From Takakia lepidozioides (Eukaryota > Streptophyta > Takakiopsida > Takakiales > Takakiaceae): DNA of 60,000 nt. Shown piece after piece: positions 31,701-43,998 of this stretch. The notes under the pieces are model-generated. The model was not told where the DNA came from, ran no database searches, and worked only from the letters and a program-made list of their open reading frames with translations. Every line of letters begins with the position of its first letter. Within the stretch, counting starts at the first letter, position 1. Position numbers and translations under genes: made by a program. The DNA lies in assembly GCA_030704615.1 (NCBI GenBank), contig CM060731.1, positions 95,090,756 through 95,150,755 on the forward strand, given 5' to 3'.

Positions 31701-34700
31701 CGATAAACAGTCTGTACCTTGAGGCACTGACACCCATTGATGGTCTGTGGTTGGAATGACGTGGACCTCCAACATCAGTTATGGATGGAGTAGGCAAGCA
31801 CGGGTCTTTCAAGGTCTGCTGGCGTTTAGAGATGGTAACAGCATTCTCGTCTTTGCGTGCACGCTTGCCTAGCATTTGATTTGCAGAGACTGAACCTGGT
31901 TCTCTGTTTGCTACACCTTTAGCAGATTTGGAACCCAGTTTTCTGGCTTTCACTGCATAACACACAAAGTGCACATTACATCCTTCAGTTCTGATCTTAT
32001 CCCTGCGCCTGTGTATGGACCAGAGCATTATTCTGCTTAATGATCAGCAACATCTTATTAACGAGCAGATGAGGTATAAGGGCATCAAAGAAGAGCTCAC
32101 CTGCAATGGGCAGAAACGCTTGATTAAGCTGCATACATTTCAAACCCAAATGAGGAAGAAAACAGTCGTGTGTTAGAAGAATGTTGGTTACTGATTACAC
32201 ATTGATAGCAGGGACAACAATGAGACTCGCTCGACAGACACCCTCCAGATATATAGGAAACTCACATTGTTAGAAGTCCGTGCTACTCTAACCTCCAGAT
32301 GCATTAATAGTTCTGAAAATAAGTTCTCATGATACAGTTGTGAAGACGCAAACCCAAAGCAATCCAGAATTAACGAAAACAATTTGACTTAGGGCAAGAT
32401 GAACCTAGTATGCCGTTCAGCTCTTAATATCATGGAGGACCACTTACTAGTGCCAGGTTGAAGTCAACCAAGTATCCAGTGCGACGTTTGCGAGAGAAGA
32501 GAAAATTGCCTGGCTTTACATCCCGATGCATAATTCCCTGCAAAGTTGCAAAGGCAACAACAAACAGTCATGAACTATTGTAGAACACAATGCCAGGAAG
32601 TGCGGAACATGGCAGAGGACGCACAAAACTCACCTGCTTGTGGAGATATGCAAGTGCCTTGAAGAGGCAGTAGCCATACCACTGGAGTTCTTGAACAGTA
32701 ATTTCTTTCCTCAAAATCTGCACCGAGAACCACCAAATTTGAGGCATAATATGTAACACAGGGTATAGAGAGGGAAAGTAGTCGACAGCTGAACTTCAAG
32801 GCCAAGGAAGCCATGCAGGATAACTACACTCCCCTATATTCGTCCAGGGCAAAAAGCAGATTTGCTCACTGAGTAGGGTGGTAACGAGGACCCAGCAGTA
32901 TGATGGTCTAGAGGAAGAAAAAAACAAAGTAGAACAACAAGAAACCACTTCAGAAAACATCAAACCATGAGCAAAGGCCAAGTGCCTCATGCAGGTAGCA
33001 TTCCAGGCACTTCAGAAAGAAAGAAAGAAACTCTATAACGTCAACAAGAAGCTCAAAATAGCTTATGGGACAAAAGAACAAAGGAGACTTTCTAACGTCC
33101 AGAGGTCCACAAGGGCCCGTGGAGAGAAGAGGAGAGAAATGTATGCAGTGGTAACAGGGCAAATGTGACAGACCTCGGGCTTATCATGCTCTATGTACTG
33201 AAGAACCAGATTGGGGCGCTGGTTCTCTGTCTCAGCCCCAACTTCCATCTGGACATTGTGGTCCTCTTGTATCACACCTTCACACCTTGTCACATACTCC
33301 TTGCCTCTGTATCCATCCACCACATGCTGACACCTTTATTAACCCAACAAGCTTGGCTAAAGTAACCCACATAGATAGCCATTGCTCTGACTTGCTGAGC
33401 CCAACTTGGCTACAGATCTTTCATTTTCCCCCCTTCATGTGTCAATCAGAAGTTCCAATCAACTGGCTCCGGCTGGAGTCAGGGGCCGGTGACATTCCTT
33501 CCCCTTCTCACTGTGTGTCCCTGCATGTGCTTGCTTAAAACTGTAGTTCTGTGTTCATGGAAACAGATGCAAACAGCCTGATATTTCCTCTTAGAAAGGC
33601 TACTGCATGCCTACCCTCAGTGTACATAGACTACCCTCCTTATCAGTAATTGGCATTCCTTCCCACTATCCTTCATTTGTATCCTTCCTTAGACTGAATC
33701 CAGCAGTGGTGCAAAGCCAAACTTACCATCTCTTCACACAAAGGAAACAACCCCCGGTCCCCTTCACTCTTTCTACTACTGGCATAAGAATCATCTAAGA
33801 AACAGACCAGCAGAACTTCATCAGCAGTTGTACTCGTTCCAGAGTACTTAAGCATATTCATGACCTCCTACTGCAATTCAGAGTGTCGTGTCCTCTCCCA
33901 TGATTCATCAATCCAACAGACAGACCTCTGGCCTCACTTCCTCTCTACCACAGGTCTGGTCTGAAAACCAGTCATCTTCATTCCACTTTCCAAAACTCTT
34001 TCTTTCCCTAGTTCGATCACGGAATCCTCTCTATCCTCATTGGCTGGAGATTACGGGAGGGAAATTGAAAGTGAAGAACATTTGTTCTATCACAGTGAGA
34101 TCCCTGGGAGATACTATAGTATATTCCAAGATAGCCAATCTCTAACAGAGGTGTTCCAGTTAGAGGAGAAATGCTTAGCAGCATATCTGCATGAGGCCTT
34201 GACTCTCAGACAATCCCTTGATCACTAGTTGTTTTCGGGCTGCTTGTGGAGGGCTCCACTCGCTTGTTTCATGCTTTCTCTTGTCCAACAAGCTCTTTGA
34301 GCTTCCCACGGACATCATAGAGTATCATTTCATTTGTCTTCAATACAACATGAGAGTGTAAGCCTACCGCTCAGACGAGCATATAGAGGGTTCACTTCAA
34401 ACGTACACTACAGTGTATTCAAAATCAGCGGTGAGGAGGGAAGTGTCTTCTGACCCAATTTTTTGGAGCATGTCAATTTCATGGTTGACATAGTCTAGAG
34501 TGGTCTTCTCCAAAGGACCTGCATAGTGTACCATAATCCTTGTGAGTAATAAATCACTTGCAGAGTTCTCTTATGTTGCAAATGTTTTGTAGCATACATG
34601 TTCAAAAGCTGAGGCTCTGGTTGCTTCGCTGCCATACAGTTGTGCAAAGAGATGCTGTTTCATTTTTTTCAAAGTAAACAAGGAGAGGAAGATTGTGAAA

Positions 34701-35871
34701 GTGCAAGGGAACCTACACTTGATGGCAAATAGTTGCCCATCCAATTTCCGTTTTACTCTATATACAGTTCCATAACCCCCTGCATTCAATGTAACTTGGA
34801 TCAGAAAACATCTCACATTCGACCAGAAATGAGCTTCACTAATCTGCACTGGCAGAGCACCCACCAGGTCGATACCATCAGTCAGTCAAAGACTAGCGAA
34901 GCCAAAAAAAAATGTCACATGCAGCTTGCGGTTTGTTAGCGGATTGCGGGACCACAGCGATAGGAAGCATACCGGACCCTTCCTCTCCCTCTACCACGTA
35001 GTCCTTGAACACAGGGATGCGCTTTGGTTCAGACGGTTTCTGTATAGGAGCACACAGCAAATGTAAAAAGTCAACCTTACAGGCGTGACCTGCAACTATC
35101 AGATCCGGGCTTCCCGATTTCTAGCCAACAAGACATCCCCTGCAGCAGCAATTTTGCCCTCTCCATCTTTCCATTCCCCTCCCTGCTTCCAGTCTCTCCC
35201 TTCAGCCGCCTCCCCCCTCCCCATATGATCACCCCACACACACCTTTCCCCCATCCTCTATGTATGTACGGAAATGGGAGTAATCATAATGCGTGCACAG
35301 CTTCAAGAAAGGAAACAAAATTTCTGAAGACTGGCACCAGACACCTGAATGAAAGATTACACACCTGTTTGCTTTCCAATCCTTCAATAACATTATCTTT
35401 CCCTGTAGTTCCTTGCACAGCAGCACCCCCCGAAGGACTTCTCAATAGGGAAGAAGTTGCAACAAAAGTCGGGAGAGCTGCGTGGGGGTCGCAAGGGGAG
35501 ACTGTGCCTGCCTTCACAATCCGAAAAACCTCAAGACTTGATCGCAAACCGTGCAAGAAGGTGTGAGTAACACCGACCAATCCATCCTCCACGAGGCATA
35601 GTGGTGAGTTTGGTAAAGTACACAAAGATTCTATTTCTGTTGACGTCACTTGGAAAAGCTGGCATGTTTTTCGAAGTTCTTCGAAGCCACAGGCACTGCC
35701 TACTCTAAGGACCAGAGTTGCCAAAAACGTAGCCTGTTGGTCCAATTCTATTTGGAACTCCTCTTGCTGTCCTTGACCCAAGACTGTTCCTACTCCACCC
35801 TTCCCATTGCATGTCAGTTTCCCAAGATCTTCCATTTGTTCCTCTAGCTGATTTCTATAGGAATCTTTTTG
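28775..35871 (-). CDS. CDC7: CDC7-like serine/threonine kinase, 14 exons recognised
   Basis: CDC7 kinases trigger replication origins by phosphorylating MCM helicase. Minus-strand exons: 35365-35871 (coiled N-terminus, QKDSYRNQLEEQMEDLGK), 34973-35039 (KPSEPKRIPVFKDYVVEGEE), 34719-34779 (glycine loop GGYGTVYRVKRK and the Lys in LFAIK), 33174-33333, 32634-32717 (QELQWYGYCLFKALAYLHKQ), 32448-32537 (HRDVKPGNFLFSRK and VDFNLAL), 32101-32128, 31718-31952, about 31270-31418, 30769-31027, 30291-30355 (GTKGYRAPE), 30007-30119 (STKLDIWSAGVSLLQLV), 29629-29716 (LRDIAKLRGAKYLVKLAKEH), 28775-28990 (FDLLEKCLQVDPNIRIDAAE). Splice phases match at most joins; the joins at 31718/31418 and 29629/28990 are unresolved. 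The metal-binding DFG is DFN, which I recall for plant CDC7-like kinases. The long basic insert between DFN and APE (about 230 residues) is typical of CDC7. Confidence 0.88.
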
Positions 35872-37346
35872 CTATTCCCATGCCAACAACTTCAAGTCCT
35901 TTCAGGTCCTCTGAGACTACCATATTCAGAATTCGGACACCACCAACATGAAACCATCGCCTGACATGCAGCTGAGAACCAAATCTTCAATTCATTCCAT
36001 CCCAATTCATTCTATCCCAGACGCGTCCGAGAAACACCTCGAGATTGCCGCGCCACCTTACAGCATATCATGCCTTCAAACTCCACCTCTGTCGCAGGCC
36101 GCTCCTCTCACAGCACCACTCAGCGATCGTGCATTGCGGAATTAACTTCCCCTCTTGCAGTTACTTACAAAAAGAAGATCTGTGATTGTCGAACCCAACG
36201 CAAACCTAAAAGATCGAGAGCAAGAAGCTGCTGACAAGAAAGAGCAGGCACCCTGTTGGGCAGGAGCATGCCCACATACGGCTCGGCCTGCGCTGCTTAG
36301 TAACCGTCCCCGTCTCGCTCGCGCATTCTAGGCATCTGCAGAAGCTGGCAGTTTGCGCGCGCACACTCAAATTGCGCGGGAATTCACTGACCACAGGTTT
36401 TTTTTTTTTTTAAATTTTTTTTTTTAAATTTAAGAAAGGGACAGAAGCCTTGTGAGGCTAGATTCCGGGCCCGGGATATATTCCCCTTTTTGTCCGGTAT
36501 TACCAGTATGAGGGTTGTAGCACAGTAGGGCAGTGACTCGCTTGATAGGACAAAACCTTGTACAACGATTAACCTTACTTTCACACTTTCATCCAAACAC
36601 CACAAAGGTACACCGTACAAGATCTGTAACCAAAATCCACCACCCCGATTTCTTGAGTGCTTTGATTTATATAGTACTTAGGCATATAATCCTATCCAGC
36701 CAAACGGCCATCATTCATTGGCTGGCCAGATGCCATCCCAACTAGGCCACCTCATCTAATCTAATCCTAATCTAACTGTTAACTAAAGACAATATCAACT
36801 TAATATAGCTAGTTGTACCGGCACCTAATGCGTAACGGCTACTCTGCCACCATCCATCCAGGATTAACTGAGTTTTATCCATCGCATCATTCGTTACTTT
36901 GAATGAGCGTCACCATCCTGCTCCATCCACTATTTCATTCATCCATGCCCAAAAGCAAGCAGGTCTGAATCTCCACATCATATATGTGAGGCTTGCTAGC
37001 CCCTCAAGCCAAGCGAACTCCAGCGAGCTACAAAGGAAAAGAGAACAGGGAAATATGACAAAACTAGACAAAAAAAAAACTAGGCATCCGAGCAGGCTTG
37101 GGATGAAAAAACCAAATGAACAAAACCTTGCCCTGCAAGGTGGGCGAAGGACAAAAGATTAATTTGGAAAAACCCCAATCCTGGTACAATGTGATGCCAT
37201 CACTAGCACGAAACAACAAACGAATGCTAACTATGGCTCAGTGCTGACAGATTGCAGGCGAGAGAGGGCAACCCGAGTTGGAGTATAAATCACCTGTCTA
37301 TTTTCCACATTCAAACATATCAAGTCAAACGTTAGAGTGCAGGGAA
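35872..37346. other. Upstream region of the kinase, no supported gene
   Basis: The first exon and promoter of the kinase probably lie here, but I could not fix a start. Two T-tracts (about 36399-36426) sit in an AT-rich patch. The rest, up to the integrase at 37347, has only short shadow frames. A CTAATCTAATC run occurs near 36755. Confidence 0.4.
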
Positions 37347-38169
37347 CTAACAAAAACACATGAACCGAATAGCCAGATTAGGAGTTGAAGAGTGCTGTGG
37401 AAGAAGCACATACTGTCTACCTGGAAGAATTTCAGTGATGAGGTAAGGGTCATCGATGCGGCGTTTAGCCTTAGAAACTTGCTTCCCTGATTGTAATCTG
37501 ATACAAACAAATTGCCCTAGTTTAAAATACTCAGAATAAACAACCTTACGGTTGTAATACTTGGCCTGAGATGTCTGTGCAAACTGGATGTTGGACTTGG
37601 CAGTCTCTCGGAGCTGCTGGCGTTTAACATCCATAGTAAAAAAAAATTGCTCCCAGTTTTCAGGCTCAGTAGCCGACACATGCAACCAAGAGATATGCAA
37701 AGGGGACCGGTACTTCCTGCCATACAACAGCTCAAAAGGGGATAACTTAGTACTAGCATGAATAGAAGTGCGATAAACAAACAACTGAACTGGAACAGCC
37801 ATGTCCCACTCGTCGATTAAAGTCCCATTTTTCTCCAACACCCTACACATGGTTTGATTAAAATATTCAGTCAAGCCATTGCACTGGGGGTTATAGGGAG
37901 CAGTCACCGCATGAATAGTATTTAGATTGAACAAGACAATTTCCATGAGCTGGTTGCAAAACTCGGTACCTTGATCCGTGAGGATCTCAAGTGGACAACA
38001 TCAGGTAATTCGGGCTACAACAAGGTAAGCATGGCCCTTGGACGTGGGTTTGAGGGGTCCAACTAAATCTAAGCCCATCCTTGCAAAAGGTTTAGTAATA
38101 GGAATAGGCTGTAATGGTAATGGAGCTTCGGTTCTAGGCAGGATGGTCTTAGCATGAGGGGGTTGCAAA
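37347..38169 (-). pseudogene. Ty3/gypsy integrase, catalytic part (3' half, interrupted)
   Basis: The minus strand encodes the integrase core. From upstream: QPPHAKTILPRTEAPLPLQP, then the first catalytic Asp in MGLDLVGPLKPTSKGH (about 38070), and after a break the block YNPQCNGLTEYFNQT with the catalytic Glu (about 37880), then RTSIHASTKLSPFELLYGRK and the C-terminal domain LGQFVCIRLQSGKQ with RRIDDPYLITEIL. The second Asp region (about 37960-38000) is disrupted by a frame change. Its N-terminal zinc domain is 15 kb away at 53216-53670. The two parts adjoin once the insertion 38170-53215 is disregarded. Confidence 0.85.
38164..38169 (+). repeat. Left target-site duplication TGCAAA
   Basis: TGCAAA here matches TGCAAA at 53216-53221, immediately outside the two ends of the 15-kb insertion. 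It lies in integrase sequence on both sides. Confidence 0.7.
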
Positions 38170-38207
38170 TCCATGAGCATGAGCGGTGAGCGCATGAGCA
38201 TGAGCAG
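38170..38207 (+). repeat. Left terminal inverted repeat
   Basis: TCCATGAGCA, then TGAGCGGTGAGC, GC and ATGAGCATGAGCAG. The last 28 bases pair with 53190-53215 with one 2-base indel. ATGAGC sub-repeats within the TIR could be protein-binding sites. Confidence 0.78.
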
Positions 38208-38909
38208 AGTTTCCCGACCCTCGCCCGAACCTACACCAAACCTACTCGAAGGTGGAGGTCGGGAATCAAAACTGCCGACTTAATGCATAGTGGTAACACT
38301 CCACGGAAATAGAAGGTAGAACGTCTATCACCGTGGGTTGCAGGTGAGTTGTTGTAGTCGCCACCGACTATAGCACCACCCTCAAAATGTGCAAGTCCAT
38401 ACGGCAATGTTAGGTGTTATGGTCGCCACCGACTATATCATCCCCAGTGAAAGCTGGACCCAAGCTAGACCTGTTGTGTCTATAACTACATAGTTGAAAG
38501 CTACTTGTTCTTGAAATAGACACTGTTGAAGCGTGACTGTCTGTGAGGGAATGAGTGTGCACATGGGCATAAGTTTAATATTTGGGCATTGCGGCTAGCA
38601 TGTCATGGCAAGGGTCTTCACATCAATCAGCAGAGTAGTAACATGTTTCATTTGGATATTTGTGACTGGCAATTTATGACTTCAGCAGACTAGGCTCAGC
38701 ACTCCAGCAATTCCAAACCAGGGGAATGTGAAGGGTTGGAGGATGGCGAGGATGTGAAGATCATGCAATTAAGAAGACTGAACATCCACATTGAAGTAAA
38801 ATTTTGCGCAACATTCAATTATACCCATATCACTGTACGATATTTTCCAAATGATTCAACGCATCAGAGAAACCCCTTTGTGTTTACATTCAAAGAAAAG
38901 CAAATGCAA

Positions 38910-41900
38910 CTATGTAACATTCGGACTACCAGGGTCCTCACCATGCTCCGACGCTATGTCCTGCAACACCCCAGAAACTACTGTTGCGGGGGAGGGACCC
39001 GGTAGCAAGTCGAGGCCAAGTCTTAAACTGATCTTTGGGCTAGGAGTCCTCTCCTCACCAATGACCTCGTCAACACACTCTTCGTCGGAGCCTTCCTCGG
39101 TCGTTGGATCCTCGCTTTCCGATCCCTCTTCTGCAGAATTATCAAAATAGTTCTGTATCGTAGAAAATTGAGCAGCAGCCCTCACCTGTGCTGGCCATTG
39201 TGCCTGCTGAGACATTCCTGTCCACGGTTGCTCAGCCTGAGCCTGCGCTTCTGCTGCCGCATAGGGAGGCAAGTCGTACCCTTTCTCCGGAGTAGTTAGA
39301 GCTGCAACATGTTCAAGCACTTTCTCTTCTCCCTACCAACGTCCTCCCTCCCGGTATCCGTGGAAGACCCTAGAATCCCCATGATGGCCTCAGCGGGACG
39401 CTTTGCAATCTGCAAGGGCGGCTCGTAACTGCAATTACGACATAACATATTAGATCAAATTTTGCATGAATGATGATTTGAGGAAATGAGAACATTCAGA
39501 ACATGCTAACAATGAAGACACTTACATAGAAGTTGGACTTACTCACTCCAGCGATTGTACGTGAATCTGAATGTCATCCCTTTCGTCGTTCAATCAGTCA
39601 GTGTCGGCAGCTGTGTTAGCAACAACGGTGGCCGTAGGTGCCTGCCGTTGCAATCTCCCTAGCCTCTCTCGCAGTAGCTCGTCGTCCCCTTCCAAGGCGA
39701 GCAGATGTCTTCCGCAAATTGTTGCAGCCACCATGGAGGACCCGCATCCCGCTGTCAGATCGAGTACTGTTCCCCCTTCTGGTGAACACATCTCCATGAA
39801 GGATTGCATGAGCTTGGGGCTTTTCTCACGTGCCCCGCGGAAGAAGGTGTCATCTTGTCGTTTGTGGAGTCTATCCTCCCTGACCATGTTTCTCACCACA
39901 TCCTCAGTGACATTGTTGTGGTCGGTGTCAAGCTTTGCAGCTATCTCCCACAAGTTGAAATTGACGTCCATGCCCCTCAGTAGGCAAAATGCATAGAAAA
40001 TCACAGTCTGCCATTACAAATTTGAGGAGGAACCCCGTCAGATCGGTATTATGTAAGAGAAGACGTACAACATTCTATAAAGGTTGTGTTTCAAGAAACC
40101 TAATGGACTTTGTAGCTGCACAATTCTAAAATGAGTTGTGGTAGTCGTTACAGACTATAACGTCGAAACCACACAATTTTGGTTGATAGTCGGCACTGAC
40201 CATGATCCGAACAAATCCGACCAAATCGGTACCGACCAAATCCGACGATCCGGCACTTAATGACTAACTAACAAGACACACCATTCTAATAGTCGGTGCC
40301 GACTATAAATATTAACGTGGGTGCACTGAGAAATAGTCGGTGCCGACTATGCAAAGACAGTATGCGAGCCGAAACATAGTCTGCACCGACTATATATCTG
40401 TAGACAACCCATAACTAACACAATGGATATTTGACGACTATTAAATACATTTTTAAAAGAATGTCGATGAAGATGTGGTACATGTGATGAAAAGTTGAAA
40501 GTGCTCAACAAACAATATAAGCAGTTTAGGCAGTTTGAACTCACCTGTGGCTGCCTTGGCTCTCCAGATTGAAGTGGTAGCCGATTGAGGCAAGTCAACT
40601 TTCTCTTGATAACTTTGAAGGGCCCCGCTGGGCCCACACATCTCCGAATTTCCACCTCTGTCTTAGCATCACCCTTGCAGAAAATAACAAGGCAGCCGTC
40701 GTCAGGGATGCTGCCAGTGCCAGTGCATGCGGGACGGTATCCTTTGATTTTGCATTCCAAGCGGCACAATGTCATCTATGCCACATCCTCTCGTAGACTG
40801 TCCATCTGGGAGATCCACCATTACAAGGTCTGCCCCCGCTTTAGGGACTGTGTCACCCCTACGCAAAGGCTCGGGGGAGCGGTGCCTCTCCAGAAACGCG
40901 TTGATATCTCCCCTAGGCTCTGGCCACTTACTCGTTGTTCCTTTGGATGCAACTGCAGCCTCCTCGGCACCCTCTTCCGTCAATGGCTCTATGTGAGTTG
41001 GTGCTGTCAGTTCGTTCTTGGTGTACTTCTTGTACGCTTCCAGTTCAACATCAAGAATGATATTGGGTGGCAAGTCCAGCCACCAGTAGCAGGGCAGATG
41101 TGTGACTTTCACGTACTCGCCCAACTGCCTGCCGTTGTACATTGTGCAGTCTGATCGGAGGCTGGCCCACTGTGTGACACTGGCGGGAATACACCTGATA
41201 TGTTTGTTGGCGAACAAATAAAAGTTTATGTACCTGTTGCAGTGCACCAAAAGTCGACGTCAGGACACATTGGCTTGATTGTAATGAAAAGTGTAGGGTA
41301 TGAAAACCAAACCTTTTTGTCTCTTACCAGGTGCAGTAGTCGGCACCGACTATGACACCAAATAGTGCGAAGGCAGTGTCATAGTCGGTGGCGACTACGA
41401 CTCCAAACTGTTGGTTAGCCAGCCACCGAGCGGGGCAATACCGGAATATGGGTGTACATTATACGGCATGGCTTCGAAGGACCCACCACATAGTCGTTGC
41501 CGACTATGGAATTGAGTTAGTTTTTAATTTGCGGGCAGTAGTCACGGCCCACTTGCAATAGTCGGCAGCGACTATGAACCCCTAAGGGGCAAAACCCGTG
41601 TCATAGTCGGTGGCGACTATGACCAGGGCAACTTTGGCCACGACAGGGCTGGCTTACTATAGTCATTGCCGACTATACCCAATGGCTACCCTATACCCAA
41701 TACCCTATATCCTACCCTATACCCAATGGCTACCCTATACCCAATGGCGCCTTCCTTTAGTCGTTGCCGACTATGAGTACAATGTATGAGCCCAGTAGTC
41801 GGCGCCGACCACGAGCAACAACACTACTGCCGACTACCGGAATGTTTGCCGACTACAACGAGCCTACAGATTTTTTTTCGACCGCTACTTCCCACACCCA

Positions 41901-43998
41901 ATTTGTTGTATGGCATATGCGAAGGGTGGGTGAATTACAATGACAATTATGTACCTGTACAGGAGCCTGCAAGCTGGTAAAGTTCCACCAGGCTGCTCAG
42001 TAATTGGCCAACTGTGGGCAAGCCCATCCTTCATCTCGCACCAGAATAGCTCCTTCCAGAACTTGAGGCGGAAATCGTCCACCCAGACAGAGAGGGTCTT
42101 CAGAGTGGGAGCCTCTTCTAGGGTTGGCAGCTGCAGGAACCCTTTCTGAACCAGCATGGCCAACTGCCGCTCTGCTTCCTCCTTTTGCTGCGAGTCCACC
42201 ACGTCAATTATTAGAGATGAGAAATTGCAACAATAACTGTAACATGAAGCCACCACCAGTATTGCCAACATCTCACCTGGAACCACCATGTCATTTTGTC
42301 GCACCACAAGCCAAACACGACATCTGTGGGAGCATGGGGGAATTTTCCATTTTTGCGGGTTGTGGAGTCAAAATTCCACAGCTTCAACCATAAAATCTTC
42401 TCCTTCGGGCTGACCTCACTCGTGGCAAGCATCTGCAACTTCTCAAGAGTCATTTCCGGCTTCTGATTGACGGCAAGAGACTCGTAATGCATGGTTATCT
42501 AAAAAAGAAAGCCAATTCCGAGTGCAGTATCGCAGATGGAAGAATATTTGCGATTTTGGTGTACCACTTCGTCCTGTGCACCTGGAAATCGCTAGCCAGT
42601 TTCTTCCGGATGAGGTCAGTCTTCTCAACGGTGGCAGGCAGGTGGGCATGGGCATCCAAGCAGGTGTTTCCAATTCTACGGAATCCCTCCTGACCCATAT
42701 ACTCTATGAGGGCGTCCTGCGACATTGTCATCCAATTCCCATCCCGTTTGTTCAAGCACTTCTCGTAGACATCCGCTGGAAGAGCTGATTGGTACTACTC
42801 AACATGTGTAGTTGCGCACTTTTGGAAGTAGAATAGCTTGTGCGGAAGCTCGTTGGACACATTTCCACGATCTGTCACGCTGCAAAACGCACGGAACAAG
42901 ACCTTCATGTGACCATGGACCTTATTGAAATTCGTGAAAGAAAGTATTACCTACAAAACTCAGCAGGGATTTTAGGGTTTAGGGTGGGCTCCATGGTATA
43001 GTCGGCGCAGACCATACTTTTAGCGAGGCGGTTCTCAACAGAGGCATTCTGGGCATCTTCTCTGAACTCCCTCCCAGCATGCAATACTTCCGACTCCATC
43101 TCACACTACATGTCTAATTAATGAATTGGTCCACGAAGCACCCACTGGGACTACTTATGCAAGACATGCAACCCCCATGCAAACGTGATCCCCGAATTGC
43201 TAAACCCTATACCTATGCTCATGTGAGCAGAAGTGGGTTCATTGCACGTCGTATAAGCCCCAGATCGGAACTCTTCACATCCATAATCTTGGCGTTCACC
43301 CGGGTAGTGCCAGCTTGCGTCGTCTGCGTGTTCTTTATGTCTTCCTCAAATGCAGCATCCGCTGCCTGCCAATGTTCAGACCATACATCCCGATCTCCTT
43401 GTTGGATTTCTTGGCTCTGTCCACCGTCATCGTTGATATCGTTGATGGAAAATAGCAGTGATGCAAGTGCATCATTGTACCTGTTCGCCTCAGAATACAA
43501 CTTGAGCTTGTTGTTGCCTGGGCGCTCAACCATGCGCACAGCCGGGAGGGGCTGCATCCTACATAATGGTATCATTGGCGGAGCACCATTCCACAGCAAG
43601 TGCAAAATAGAACTCATTGTGTGGTTCATGGCACTTGTAGTGAGTGAGAGTAGGGCTTGCTTGCGCATGTCGCCAGTCAAAACAACGTCCGCCAGCACGG
43701 TGTCTTGCACACTTGCAGCATTTTGAACATGTCCGCCTCTCTGTGCGCTCGTTGCTGGACCTGGGGATGCACCGCTTCAAAAAACGGGGGAGAGGGGAGG
43801 ACGATCCATCGACGGTGTGGCCGCTGTAGACACCAAACCGCCTTCCTGTGAAGTTGTTGATTTCTTGCGAAGTTTCACTAGTTTTTTTGGAGGTCTAGCA
43901 CCCTCGCTGCTCTGTTGGGAGACCACCATCCGCCCGCGCAGTATGCGTGTCTGCGTGGGCAGCACAAACTCCCCCTCTTCCTCCGCTTGAGGCTCCAT
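38910..43998 (-). pseudogene. Methylase-like gene A: degenerate N4/N6 DNA-methylase fold, in the TIR element
   Basis: Minus-strand exons: 43998 to about 43230 (start MEPQAEEEGEF), about 42860-42500 (YEKCLNKRDGNWMTMSQDA), about 42480-42310 (ILWLKLWNFDSTTRKNGKFP), about 42190-41970, 41235 to about 40540 (PCYWWLDLPPN, later VMVDLPDGQS, then DDGCLVIFCKGD), 40000-39594 (FFRGAREKSPKLMQSF, VLDLTAGCGSSMVAAT, HLLALEGDDEL) and about 39335-38910 (acidic tail). The order of a DPPY-like motif (DLPDG, 40801-40815) before a SAM-loop-like motif (DLTAGCG, about 39740-39760) is that of beta-class N4/N6 amino-methyltransferases. The PP-Y/W of the catalytic motif is lost, so activity is doubtful. Damage: TGA at 43777-43779, TAG at 42795-42797, and a frame change near 40770. 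AGTC palindromes lie in its introns. A paralogue is at 54945-58495. Confidence 0.72.

Noticed and set aside
35225-35566. Plus-strand 113-codon frame
   Set aside because: It is the complement of the first recognised exon of the CDC7-like kinase on the minus strand.
39571-39996. Plus-strand 141-codon Ser-rich frame
   Set aside because: It is the shadow of the methylase-like exon with the DLTAGCG motif on the minus strand, which matches gene B.
40291-41353. Words such as AGTCGGTGC and GGCACCGA resemble the end of an engineered guide-RNA scaffold
   Set aside because: Only 8-9 bases match, the surrounding hairpins are absent and the words are part of a natural palindrome family.
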